Positions 33,589-42,715 of a DNA stretch of 64,000 bases are shown one piece after another (the stretch's first letter is position 1; the number at the start of each line of letters is the position of its first letter). The notes beneath the pieces are model-generated. The model was given only the letters and a program-made list of their open reading frames with translations. It was not told where the DNA came from and did no database searches. Origin of the DNA: a virus; IMG/VR virus record IMGVR_UViG_3300023106_000001, positions 62,001-126,000 of that record; one strand, 5' to 3'. The translations under genes and the position numbers were made by a program.

Positions 33589-36500
33589 TTGGCTAAACCA
33601 GATATAAAATTAAATCAACCTCAAAGAGGATTAAATAGAGATCAATATAATTTAGGAGAAGCTGATTACTCAACTCTTTTGAATGGCCTTTTTGATGGAA
33701 TAGATGGAGGAAGTTTCACTTTAACCAATGAGATGTCTAATTTACTTTCCTCTAGATTTAAAGCAGGATTTAAAGTAATTAATGGTACAAATGATATTTA
33801 TTCCAATTCAACCTATTTCTTCCTAGTAAATCCTACAACAGGCGTGGGAGAATTTGGCCAGATAAAAAATGTGCAGCAAATTCAAAATATTGATGACTTG
33901 CAGAATGATTGCGAAGGATGTGTAAAATATTTTGATTTAGCGGAACCATTAGAAAATATTACACAGACAGAATTAAATATATATGAAACATTACTTAATG
34001 ATGAATGTCATATATTAGCTGGGGAACCAGAAAAAGGATTTCAATTTTCTATCAATTCACCAATAAAAAAAACAGTTATAAAAAATGAGAAGTGCGGTAA
34101 AACAATATATTTCACTGATGACAATACACCTCCTAGATATATAGTATTAGATAACTTACAACAATACAAACAAACAGGAGACATAAATTGTGGAGTAGAT
34201 GAAATAATTCCTACATGTTTAGATGCAGACAAATTACTTATATTTAAAAGATACAACTTACCTGAATTAACTCCAATTTCAATTGAATTAGGAGGAAGAC
34301 TTAAATTAGGAACGTATGAGTTTCTAATCGCTTATACAGATCAATTAGGTAATGAAATATCAGAATATACTTCTATAACTAACCCTATTCAAATATTTGA
34401 CAGAAATAATGTCACTTTAACCCAAGCAGAATTAGGAACACCAACTAATTTTTCTATTAAACTTCAAGTAGGGAATTTAGATAAAAGATTTACACATTAT
34501 AAAATTGCAGTTATTCAAACAACTTTAGAGGATGTTGGAGTGACACGATTTTTCGTAGAAGGAATCCACAATATAAACGACACTACAGTTATTTATGGAG
34601 GGGAACAAAATAAACAAACAATTGAATTATCTGATTTAATCAGAGAGAATTTATATATTCAACGCTGGGAATTCATAACTGAGAGTAATAATTCATTAAT
34701 AGGCGCGGGGATAACAACTGAAAAAGAAATAAATCTACAACCTGTAGTTAATTTACTAGGTTCTTTTTTAAAGTGGCAAACACACATAGCTAAAGAAGAT
34801 TTATATAAAGATGGAGTAAAAGACTCACTATATTTATCTATCAATAGAGATGAAGTAGTACCTTACTCTATAAGATTTTTATTAGAAGGTGGATATAAAA
34901 CATCTTTATTTCCTTTAATTAATAGAAATGCAAAAGAAAGTGACTTAATAGAAGTACCTATTACCAACAAAGATAGAGTTTCTATAGAGTCAAATAAAAG
35001 TGCTTGTAATTCAACAGACAGAACTAAATATTGGCAATATTATAATACAGCAACTGAAGATGAAGATTTTTGTTCTTCTGACTCTTTGGAAATAGTTGAA
35101 GTACAGGAAGACATTCAAAAAAACTGTGTTTATCAAAATGTTATTACTACACCAGGCGCAACATTCAGTATAGAAACAACTCAGAATTACGTAGATTTAA
35201 CAACTTTTATAACTGACACTATTACTAATGGTGATTGTTTAACTTATGCAAATTGTCCATCTCCTTCTGATCCAAATTCTTACCCTTTCTGTAATTATTT
35301 TGATATAGACTGTTATAGTAACTTAAATTGCGCACCAAATTATAATAATTGTGAAGCGCCTATATTAGATGATGAAGAATTAATTGTAGGAGCCATTGTT
35401 GGAGAATCTGCTACGATGGTGGATGCTATTTTCCCAACAGAGTATATTAAAACAAAACCTCCACAAACTTGTACAATTTACGAATTAGATACAAGTACAG
35501 GGAATCCAAAAAGAAATACAGATTTTGAAACTGCTTTTATGCAATGTAGAGGAGGATTTCCCCCTCAACCAAGAACTGCTTTTTACAGAACCCTTCAATT
35601 TGAAAATTTAGAATGTACATATGCTGATGCAATTGCAGAAGTTACACCTACAAGTAGTTTTAATCAAGGATATTTTCATGATTATTATGGGGCAGAAACT
35701 GTAGCAGAACTGCAAACAACAAAAGATACAGTTGCTTCAGGAGCAGAATGGACAAATAAATTACATAAAGGAGTTTTATGGTTTAAGGGAGATATATTAA
35801 GTAGAGATAGATTCGTATTAGAAGTATCTAAAATAAAAGAATTACAACAGACAGATAATATTTCAGCAGGAAATGATATAAGAGTTTCTATTTATAATAA
35901 ATGTAATTCAACAACACCTTTATATTCTAAAGTAGTAGATGCAGCACAAGGAGAGATGTTGTTTTTCCAGAAAGCAGACAACTCTTTAGATTGGACTATT
36001 ACTAATGAAGCAGGAATTTCTACAAATATAGGTCAAATTTCAGGTCAAAACTTTTATGTAGCCATTGATGCTAAAATAGTAAGTCAGGAGAATTGTGCAG
36101 AAGAATTAGTTTACAGAACAGCACCTTTAAGTGGGTGTTTTGCTGTAGTTATTAGAAGTAGAGAATACTCCAGAATAGATGTAACTTATGAATCTATAAG
36201 AATAGATAAAAAACAAACTTACACGGCAACTTGTACATTCAATAAACCTGTTGCAAATTCATGTATAGCCACTCCATATAAAAAAGGAGATTTTGCTTAT
36301 TGGGAAAGTCAAGAGATTTATCCCGATAATACTTCTTTATATGATTCTAGCACCTTAAAAATAAAACCTTCGGATATAAACATATTTCAAAGAGAAAAAT
36401 TTGAATTAGAATTTGTAGAGGGTACAACTATTTCAGAGGTGTTTATACCTATTTTAGATTCAGAAGGCAATTACCAGTGGAAGAAAGATAGTGTTGAAAA

Positions 36501-39500
36501 ACCTTTAGTAAATTTTACTTGTAGAAATATAAGACATTTTAAATTTCCTGATAATAAGGTGAGTCCTTTCATGTATGAAAATCCTCAATTGACTCAAAGT
36601 GATTCAGTGATATATCCATTAGGGATAACAATAGATGAAACTACAATTAATTCATTTTTAGATATTGCGGTAAATAACGGATTATTAAGCGAAGAAAAAA
36701 GAAATCAAATATCAGGATATGAAATATTCAGAGGAGATATAGCGCAAGATAGAAGTATAATGTCTTCAGGGCTTATATTTGATATGAGAAAGTACATAGA
36801 TGATAATGACAAAACACAGTCTATTTATTATTCTAATTACCCTTACAATGATCTAGGTAGTGATATTTTAAATTATTCAGATAAAAGCAGAACAACATTT
36901 ATCCCACATCCTTACAATGGATTGAAAAATGATAAATTCACGTACCATAGCCCAGAAACAGATTATTATAGATACACATTACCAACAGAATTATCTGTGC
37001 AGGGATATGTATTCGGCCAAACAGATAACAGTTATTTTAATGAAGTAAAAGATCATCCAAAATTTGTAATCTTAACAAGAAAAGCAAAAGATTTAGCAGG
37101 ATTATTAGCAGGATTAGAAGTAGCTACAGAAGTTGCAGTACAGTTGGCAAATGCAGGAGAGAATTATAGAGTTGCAGCAGGATTTGTAGTGTCTGTGAAT
37201 CCAGCAGGTATTGTACTTTCTATTATAGCAGGAGCCTTATCGGCAATTAGTTCTGTAGTTGTAAATTATGGCCGACACAGATTAGATTGGATAAAAGCAT
37301 TTAGAGATTTAGGGCAACCTGAAAACTTCTCTTCATATTTTCATTCTAGTGCTAAGTATAATTACATGCAATTACTACAAGAAAATGGAAATCAAATCAG
37401 GTCTCTATATTCCGCAAAGTATTTAAAAGAAGGTAATTTTTCACAAGTAGATGATGTCACAGGAGAAAAAATAAGTATAAATAACTTAGACAGAGAAAAA
37501 TCTGTTTTATTAACTTTAGGAGTTTCTAATACATTAAATTACCCCACAGAATATGTATCTTTTGATAATAATAAGATAGATACAAATACCTCGTCTTTAA
37601 CTATAGCAAGTCAAAATAATGCTTGTACTACAGGGATAAGTAAAGTAATAAAGAAAAATGTGGCCAATCCATACGTAGCTTTAAAAAACTACTTACCTTC
37701 ACAATACGGTACAGTTAATTCTATAAAATGGTTGTCAACAGGATACAGAGGAGATTTAAAAAATCCTAAAACAACCTGTTTGTCTATTTTTGGAGGGGAC
37801 ACTTTTATTTCCAGACATACACTTAAAAGAAAAATGCCGTTGTTTACAGATACAGCATTTGGTTTAGCAAGTTTAACACCATTTAATTATAAATTTTATT
37901 CTAATATAGGGAGAGAACCTAGATTTTATGTAGATTATGAAGTAATGACAGACTACAGAAGACAGTCTGCTTTATTCCCAGACATAGATTATGATTTAAA
38001 ATTTGATTGTGAAACTAAACAAACTAATTACTATAGACCACCAAGCAAATTTTATCTATATTATTATGGAGTACCTAATTTCTTAACTGAAACTAGAATA
38101 AATACCTGGAATAGAACCGCCGAACCAACATTAGAAAGGAACTTTTACCCAAATACAGGAGATACATCTGAATGGACACAAGAAAAAAATGTATCAATTA
38201 AAAAAGGAGAATTTTTCTTTTATAATCAAATATATTCTAAACCTGTAACCACTACAGCATATAGAACATTGTCAGATAATTTTGATCAGTCAGAAAGTGA
38301 TTGTAGGAATGATAAGCCTAATGGTATAATGTGGTCACAACCAGATAACAGTGAAAACAATTATAATGACCCTTACTTAAACTACAAACCATTAGACTTT
38401 TACGAGTTTGATAGTAAATACGGAAAACTAAAAGATATCCGCACAATTGAAAGAGAGCAAATTCTAATTAGACAAGAAAATGCAACTTCTCTATTCAATG
38501 CTATTGATGTGGCCGTAGATGATGGTAAAAGAGCGGATTCAAGAAATTTATCTTCAGCTTTTGCAAGAAGACCAATGACCTATTCAGAAACAGATCTTGG
38601 ATTTGGAGGAACAGGAAGTTCAGAATCAGTAAGCTGTGAATTTGGACATTATCATGTAGATGCTAAAAGAGGTCAAGTTATTGAGATCCCAAGTGGTGGT
38701 CAAGGAATGAACGAGATATCGAGTCTTATAAACGGTAAACCAAGCGGAATGAGAAACTGGTTTAAAGAACATCTACCATTTAAAATACTAAAATCCCAAA
38801 TAGCTAATATAAGTGATTTAGATACAGATAATGCAATAAATGGAGTTGGTATAGCTATGGGTTACGATAGTCGATTCAGACGCGTATTTATAACTAAAAA
38901 AGACTATATACCTAAAGTTGATCCATGTCTAAAATTTGACAAAAATATTGGTTTTTACACAGATTGTGGAGAAAGTGAGATAACTTGTCCGATAGGGTAC
39001 GAATATAATCCAACAACAGAGTTATGTGAAAAAACAACATTATCAGGAACTTTGTGCCCAAATGGTTATATTTATGATGAAGATACACAAACGTGCACCC
39101 TTTCAACAACAGTATCCGCAGATTGTGATTGTGAAGCTACAGTAGTTGCAACACCGCCTTCTCAAAATATAAATAGTGGCCAAACAACAAACATCACTTT
39201 AAGTGGAGAACCAGGAGCCCTATTCACATGGACAGTGGTTCAAAGTGGAGTTACAGGAGCAACAAGCGGATCAGGAACATCAATAACTGACTTATTAATT
39301 AATGACGGAATTACTTCAGGTACGGCTGTTTATACGATTACACCTACAATTGATGGATGTATTTCAATTACAACAGTTGTTACAGTGACAGTTCAACCTC
39401 CAGCCATAAATTTTGATGTTGTTTCGACAAATTGGGGAACATTGTCTACAGTGAGTGCTTGGGAATCATTTTTCTTAACGCAGTCTGGAACAACTTTTGC

Positions 39501-40290
39501 AACAATAACTAATTTTTCATTAGTTGGAGGAAGAGTAAGATTTAGAGTTAATACTAATATGACAAGTTTAATAATAGACAGTAAAAATGTAACTACAGTT
39601 AATATTGTAAAAATACCAAGTCTTACAGGTTTAAATTTTGTTACTAATTCTATTGTAGTTTTTGACCCTATTGAAGCTTTATCAAATGGGTTGTTAAATT
39701 TAAGTTTACAAAATAATAATATAGTGAATTTCAATCCAACAATTCCTTTACCAACTAGTTTAAAAAATTTAAATTTAGTTAGTAATGATATTGTCACATT
39801 TAATCCTACAATTCCTTTACCAAATGGACTTGAAACTTTGAATTTACAAGCTAATAAAATTGTAACTTTCAATCCCACAATTCCTTTACCAACTAGTTTA
39901 AAAAATTTAAATCTGGCTACTAATGATATTGTAATATTTAATCCAAGTTTAGCTTTACCAAGCGGACTATTAGATTTAGGATTACAAGTTAATGATATTG
40001 TCACATTCAACCCCACAATTCCTTTACCAAGTAGCCTTCAGCAACTATTCTTAAATGCTAATGATATTGTAATATTTAATCCAACTTTAGCTTTACCAAA
40101 CAACCTTCAGCGACTATATTTAAATAATAATAAAATTACTGTTACATCTTGGGACACGGAAACAAGTTGGATAACGTTAGCTGGAAATAATGGAATACTA
40201 GAAGCATCAAGTAATATACCTGCACTAGGTATTACAGGAACAAATACAGAGACATTACTTTTAGCTAAAGGATGGACTATAATACCTTAA
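33589..40290 (+). CDS. Muzzle (tail needle/tube) protein, main part, with C-terminal PKD-like and LRR domains
   Basis: A 2233-residue tail protein starting at TTG 33589 (MAKPDIKLNQPQRGLNRDQY). The N-terminus and body resemble the crAss-like muzzle that closes the tail: beta-propeller-like repeats at 1-450, many paired cysteines, a hydrophobic helical stretch at about 1168-1226, and FGHYHVDAKRGQVIEIP near 1683. After about residue 1780 the protein departs from the usual muzzle: two Cys-rich motifs (CPIGYEYNPTTELCE, CPNGYIYDEDTQTC), a PKD-like domain (about 1857-1938) and seven and a half leucine-rich repeats (about 2012-2188). The expected muzzle C-terminal domain is missing here and is encoded by 40964-41905 instead. 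Confidence 0.8.
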   Translation: MAKPDIKLNQPQRGLNRDQYNLGEADYSTLLNGLFDGIDGGSFTLTNEMSNLLSSRFKAGFKVINGTNDIYSNSTYFFLVNPTTGVGEFGQIKNVQQIQNIDDLQNDCEGCVKYFDLAEPLENITQTELNIYETLLNDECHILAGEPEKGFQFSINSPIKKTVIKNEKCGKTIYFTDDNTPPRYIVLDNLQQYKQTGDINCGVDEIIPTCLDADKLLIFKRYNLPELTPISIELGGRLKLGTYEFLIAYTDQLGNEISEYTSITNPIQIFDRNNVTLTQAELGTPTNFSIKLQVGNLDKRFTHYKIAVIQTTLEDVGVTRFFVEGIHNINDTTVIYGGEQNKQTIELSDLIRENLYIQRWEFITESNNSLIGAGITTEKEINLQPVVNLLGSFLKWQTHIAKEDLYKDGVKDSLYLSINRDEVVPYSIRFLLEGGYKTSLFPLINRNAKESDLIEVPITNKDRVSIESNKSACNSTDRTKYWQYYNTATEDEDFCSSDSLEIVEVQEDIQKNCVYQNVITTPGATFSIETTQNYVDLTTFITDTITNGDCLTYANCPSPSDPNSYPFCNYFDIDCYSNLNCAPNYNNCEAPILDDEELIVGAIVGESATMVDAIFPTEYIKTKPPQTCTIYELDTSTGNPKRNTDFETAFMQCRGGFPPQPRTAFYRTLQFENLECTYADAIAEVTPTSSFNQGYFHDYYGAETVAELQTTKDTVASGAEWTNKLHKGVLWFKGDILSRDRFVLEVSKIKELQQTDNISAGNDIRVSIYNKCNSTTPLYSKVVDAAQGEMLFFQKADNSLDWTITNEAGISTNIGQISGQNFYVAIDAKIVSQENCAEELVYRTAPLSGCFAVVIRSREYSRIDVTYESIRIDKKQTYTATCTFNKPVANSCIATPYKKGDFAYWESQEIYPDNTSLYDSSTLKIKPSDINIFQREKFELEFVEGTTISEVFIPILDSEGNYQWKKDSVEKPLVNFTCRNIRHFKFPDNKVSPFMYENPQLTQSDSVIYPLGITIDETTINSFLDIAVNNGLLSEEKRNQISGYEIFRGDIAQDRSIMSSGLIFDMRKYIDDNDKTQSIYYSNYPYNDLGSDILNYSDKSRTTFIPHPYNGLKNDKFTYHSPETDYYRYTLPTELSVQGYVFGQTDNSYFNEVKDHPKFVILTRKAKDLAGLLAGLEVATEVAVQLANAGENYRVAAGFVVSVNPAGIVLSIIAGALSAISSVVVNYGRHRLDWIKAFRDLGQPENFSSYFHSSAKYNYMQLLQENGNQIRSLYSAKYLKEGNFSQVDDVTGEKISINNLDREKSVLLTLGVSNTLNYPTEYVSFDNNKIDTNTSSLTIASQNNACTTGISKVIKKNVANPYVALKNYLPSQYGTVNSIKWLSTGYRGDLKNPKTTCLSIFGGDTFISRHTLKRKMPLFTDTAFGLASLTPFNYKFYSNIGREPRFYVDYEVMTDYRRQSALFPDIDYDLKFDCETKQTNYYRPPSKFYLYYYGVPNFLTETRINTWNRTAEPTLERNFYPNTGDTSEWTQEKNVSIKKGEFFFYNQIYSKPVTTTAYRTLSDNFDQSESDCRNDKPNGIMWSQPDNSENNYNDPYLNYKPLDFYEFDSKYGKLKDIRTIEREQILIRQENATSLFNAIDVAVDDGKRADSRNLSSAFARRPMTYSETDLGFGGTGSSESVSCEFGHYHVDAKRGQVIEIPSGGQGMNEISSLINGKPSGMRNWFKEHLPFKILKSQIANISDLDTDNAINGVGIAMGYDSRFRRVFITKKDYIPKVDPCLKFDKNIGFYTDCGESEITCPIGYEYNPTTELCEKTTLSGTLCPNGYIYDEDTQTCTLSTTVSADCDCEATVVATPPSQNINSGQTTNITLSGEPGALFTWTVVQSGVTGATSGSGTSITDLLINDGITSGTAVYTITPTIDGCISITTVVTVTVQPPAINFDVVSTNWGTLSTVSAWESFFLTQSGTTFATITNFSLVGGRVRFRVNTNMTSLIIDSKNVTTVNIVKIPSLTGLNFVTNSIVVFDPIEALSNGLLNLSLQNNNIVNFNPTIPLPTSLKNLNLVSNDIVTFNPTIPLPNGLETLNLQANKIVTFNPTIPLPTSLKNLNLATNDIVIFNPSLALPSGLLDLGLQVNDIVTFNPTIPLPSSLQQLFLNANDIVIFNPTLALPNNLQRLYLNNNKITVTSWDTETSWITLAGNNGILEASSNIPALGITGTNTETLLLAKGWTIIP
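39622..40152 (+). repeat. 69-base tandem repeats encoding leucine-rich repeats
   Basis: Seven and a half units of 69 bases (23 codons) with the pattern LxxLxLxxNxIVxFNPTIPLPxx. Several units are nearly identical over long stretches, notably the stretches encoding FNPTIPLPTSLKNLNL, so recombination between units could change copy number. They form the C-terminal domain of the 33589 protein. Confidence 0.9.
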
Positions 40291-40301
40291 AAAATTAAAA
40301 T

Positions 40302-40361
40302 ATGGCTTGTAATTGTCTGAGTGAAATTTGTGTATTAACAATATTATTACTATATTTGTAA
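40302..40361 (+). pseudogene. 20-codon vestige resembling the start of the muzzle C-terminal gene
   Basis: ATG at 40302 opens a 19-residue frame beginning MACNCLSEICVLT and ending at TAA 40359-40361. Its CNCxxExC pattern matches the start of the gene at 40964 (MPICNCPNETC), with similar codons. The endonuclease promoter overlaps it. It looks like the old 5' end of the downstream gene, cut off when the endonuclease entered. Confidence 0.5.
40327..40358 (+). promoter_or_regulatory. Promoter of the 40377 endonuclease
   Basis: TTTG at 40327-40330, a 20-base spacer and TATATTTG at 40351-40358. It overlaps the vestigial frame at 40302-40361, so it probably arrived with the endonuclease. Confidence 0.65.
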
Positions 40362-40376
40362 AAAATTAAAAATAAA

Positions 40377-40961
40377 ATGATTGAGATTGATCACAGATTA
40401 AAACCTTCTGTATATGGTGTTGGATATAGAGGGATAGGTAAGTATAGTAGTTCTAATAAGTCTTACAAGATATGGCAAAGTATGTTACAAAGGTGTTATG
40501 ACCCCAAATACCATAAAACGAAACCTTCTTATATTAAATGTGAAGTACATCAAGAATGGCACAATTTTCAAAACTTCGCAAAATGGTTTGAAAAAAGGTA
40601 TACAGTTGAAAAAATGTTGGGTTGGGCTTTAGATAAAGATATTTTAATAAAAGGTAATAGAATTTACTCTCCCGAAGCATGTTGTCTAGTTCCACTTGAA
40701 ATTAATAGTTTATTTATAAAAAGCGGAAAATCAAGAGGAAAATATCCAATAGGTGTTACAAAATCAGGTAAAAAATTTAGAGCCAGATTTGGTAAAGATA
40801 GAGATCATTTAGGAATATTTAATACTCCTGAAGAAGCTTTCCAAGTATACAAGATCGCCAAAGAAATTTATATTAAAGAGATTGCATATAAATGGCGCAG
40901 TAAGATTACAGAAGCATGCTATTCAGCATTAATAAACTACCAAGTAGAAATAACCGATTAA
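40377..40961 (+). CDS. HNH-like homing endonuclease with AP2 domain (short form)
   Basis: A 194-residue endonuclease. The core reads IWQSMLQRCYD, CEVHQEWHNFQNFAKWF, then LDKDILIKGNRIYSPEACCLVPLEIN (cited in parts, about residues 38-124), an HNH-like arrangement with His, Asp and Asn. A C-terminal AP2-type DNA-binding domain follows (PIGVTKSGKKFRARF, then LGIFNTPEEAFQVY, about 131-165). It lacks the N-terminal SH3-like domain seen in the paralogues at 41954 and 63661. It is inserted between the two pieces of the muzzle, three bases before the second. Confidence 0.82.
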   Translation: MIEIDHRLKPSVYGVGYRGIGKYSSSNKSYKIWQSMLQRCYDPKYHKTKPSYIKCEVHQEWHNFQNFAKWFEKRYTVEKMLGWALDKDILIKGNRIYSPEACCLVPLEINSLFIKSGKSRGKYPIGVTKSGKKFRARFGKDRDHLGIFNTPEEAFQVYKIAKEIYIKEIAYKWRSKITEACYSALINYQVEITD

Positions 40962-40963
40962 TT

Positions 40964-41905
40964 ATGCCAATATGTAATTGCCCAAATGAGACATGCTCTC
41001 AACAAACAATAGAAGGAGTAGTATATTGTAACTGCACAGTGGTTATAAATGATATTGTATGCGATGATGGTTGCACAACAATAATACTTCCAAATGGCAA
41101 TGTGCAATGTTCTTGCACTGAGAGTGTTGAACCGACCATAGAAAAAGTAAAAACACCTGTTTCAGTGACAGACCCTAATTATTTTCAGGATGTCAGCTGG
41201 ACCATCGCATTTTCCCCTATAGAACAAAAATGGATAGGATGGTATTCTTATACACCAAATTATTATATTCCGCACCAAAATTATTTCCAAACAGGAATAA
41301 ATCAAAGTTCAGATTCAACAGAATTAGGATTATGGTCACACTTACTAACTAATAGAAGTTATCAAGTATTCTACGGTAAAAAGTATCCTTTCTTAGTTGA
41401 GTATATGTTGAAACGAGAATATGGAGAAATACTGTTAAAAACGGTTGGTTTTGAGATGGAAGTGAGTAGATATCATAATGAGTATGACGCAGCACAAATA
41501 GATGATAAGCCATTTAACAAGATGTGGATTTATTCACCGTTTACTAATTCGGGAGAACTTAGACTTGTACCAAATACAGGGCAACTTTCTTTGATTTCTA
41601 AATATCCTATTACAGCAAAAGATGGTTCTTATCAGGAGATTTTGGTAACTAAGGTACATAATCGATACACAACTAATTATTTTTATAATAGAATGCTCTC
41701 TCATAAAGCCAATAATCCTTGCTGGTTATGGGATAAGAATCAAATAAATAAAACAATCAATACAGATATTGTAAAATTTAGCGGTAAAAATGTCCTAGAG
41801 CCAATGAGATCTAATGTATTCTCAATTAGGTTAGAACAATCACTAGAGACAAGACTTAGGTACGCAATTAATATTTTAAGCTCAAAAGTAAATTTAGAAT
41901 TATAG
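40964..41905 (+). CDS. Muzzle C-terminal domain encoded as a separate protein
   Basis: I place the start at ATG 40964, after the endonuclease stop, giving 313 residues; the longer frame from 40916 only overlaps the endonuclease. The first 55 residues are Cys-rich (CNCPNETC, CNCTVVINDIVCDDGC). From about residue 76 the sequence YFQDVSWTIAFSPIEQKWIG, then HQNYFQTG and FYGKKYPFLVEY, is, from memory, the typical end of crAss-like muzzle proteins. Normally it is part of the same chain as the 33589 protein. Here it must assemble as its own subunit if it is functional. It is flanked by two related endonucleases. Confidence 0.72.
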   Translation: MPICNCPNETCSQQTIEGVVYCNCTVVINDIVCDDGCTTIILPNGNVQCSCTESVEPTIEKVKTPVSVTDPNYFQDVSWTIAFSPIEQKWIGWYSYTPNYYIPHQNYFQTGINQSSDSTELGLWSHLLTNRSYQVFYGKKYPFLVEYMLKREYGEILLKTVGFEMEVSRYHNEYDAAQIDDKPFNKMWIYSPFTNSGELRLVPNTGQLSLISKYPITAKDGSYQEILVTKVHNRYTTNYFYNRMLSHKANNPCWLWDKNQINKTINTDIVKFSGKNVLEPMRSNVFSIRLEQSLETRLRYAINILSSKVNLEL

Positions 41906-41936
41906 TTGCAAATATCAAAATAAAGTTGTATTTTTG
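41905..41936 (+). promoter_or_regulatory. Promoter of the 41954 endonuclease and cargo operon
   Basis: GTTG at 41905-41908, a 20-base spacer and TATTTTTG at 41929-41936. The -33 element is one base off the consensus. It begins at the stop codon of the muzzle C-terminal gene and can also drive the cargo genes downstream. Confidence 0.6.
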
Positions 41937-41953
41937 TAAAAAATAAAAGAGGT

Positions 41954-42715
41954 ATGCAAAAAAGATTAGACAGGGAAGAAATAATAGGAAAAACCTACAA
42001 AAATAATTTAGGGCAAGATTTCACAGTAATAGATTATAAAAATCCTAAGAATATAGATATTAAATTTGAGGATGGGACTATTATCTTAAATAAGAGGTTT
42101 ACGGCAGTATTATCAGGGAGTATAAGAAATCCTAACTTCCCTATTAAATATGGAGTTGCATTTATAGGTCAAGGTAAGTATAAATCTACTATAGAGGGAA
42201 AAGATACTAATATATACACCGCTTGGTCTGGAGTTCTCAGAAGATGTTATGATAAAAATTTTCTTATTAGTAATCCTAGCTACTATAAAGTTACTGTTTG
42301 TAAAGAATGGCATAACTTTCAAAACTTTGCAAAATGGTACGAGGAAAATTGGAAACCTTATATGAAAGGATGGCATGTAGATAAAGACATTCTTAAGAAA
42401 GGGAATAAAATTTATAGTCCAGAAACATGTTCACTAGTCCCTGTCGAAATTAACTGCTTGCTTTTAAAATGTGATGCTTCGAGAGGTATTTTACCTATAG
42501 GTGTATTTAAAGATGGAAAAAAATATGTAGCTAAATTAGTTAGAGACAAAGGAATTCAAAAATATACTAGACATAACACGATTGAAGAAGCTTTCCAATC
42601 ATATAAAGATAAAAAAGAAGCACACATGAAAGAGGTTGCCGAAATATGGAAACCTAAATTAGCTACAAAAACATATGAAGCTTTAATAAATTATCAAGTA
42701 GAAATAACAGACTAA
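41954..42715 (+). CDS. HNH-like homing endonuclease with SH3-like and AP2 domains
   Basis: A 253-residue paralogue of the 40377 enzyme, with an added N-terminal SH3-like domain (KNNLGQDFTVIDYKNPKNI, about 17-35). The core matches: RRCYD, CKEWHNFQNFAKWYEE, then VDKDILKKGNKIYSPETCSL. AP2 part: PIGVFKDGKKYVAKLV and NTIEEAFQSY. Its last 11 residues (ALINYQVEITD) equal those of the 40377 enzyme. Its stop shares a base with the next start (TAATG), so it is coupled to the lysozyme-peptidase gene. Confidence 0.82.
   Translation: MQKRLDREEIIGKTYKNNLGQDFTVIDYKNPKNIDIKFEDGTIILNKRFTAVLSGSIRNPNFPIKYGVAFIGQGKYKSTIEGKDTNIYTAWSGVLRRCYDKNFLISNPSYYKVTVCKEWHNFQNFAKWYEENWKPYMKGWHVDKDILKKGNKIYSPETCSLVPVEINCLLLKCDASRGILPIGVFKDGKKYVAKLVRDKGIQKYTRHNTIEEAFQSYKDKKEAHMKEVAEIWKPKLATKTYEALINYQVEITD

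Noticed and set aside
39393-40016. Long 207-residue reading frame on the minus strand
   Set aside because: It is the mirror of the in-frame leucine-rich repeats on the plus strand; repeats without stops in one strand often leave the other open. It has no promoter, and the plus-strand protein explains the sequence.
39622-40152. CRISPR-like array
   Set aside because: The repeats are contiguous 69-base coding units without unique spacers and translate into a leucine-rich repeat domain.
40916-40963. Earlier ATG for the muzzle C-terminal gene
   Set aside because: The added 16 residues only overlap the endonuclease end and do not resemble the rest; ATG 40964 directly follows the endonuclease stop.
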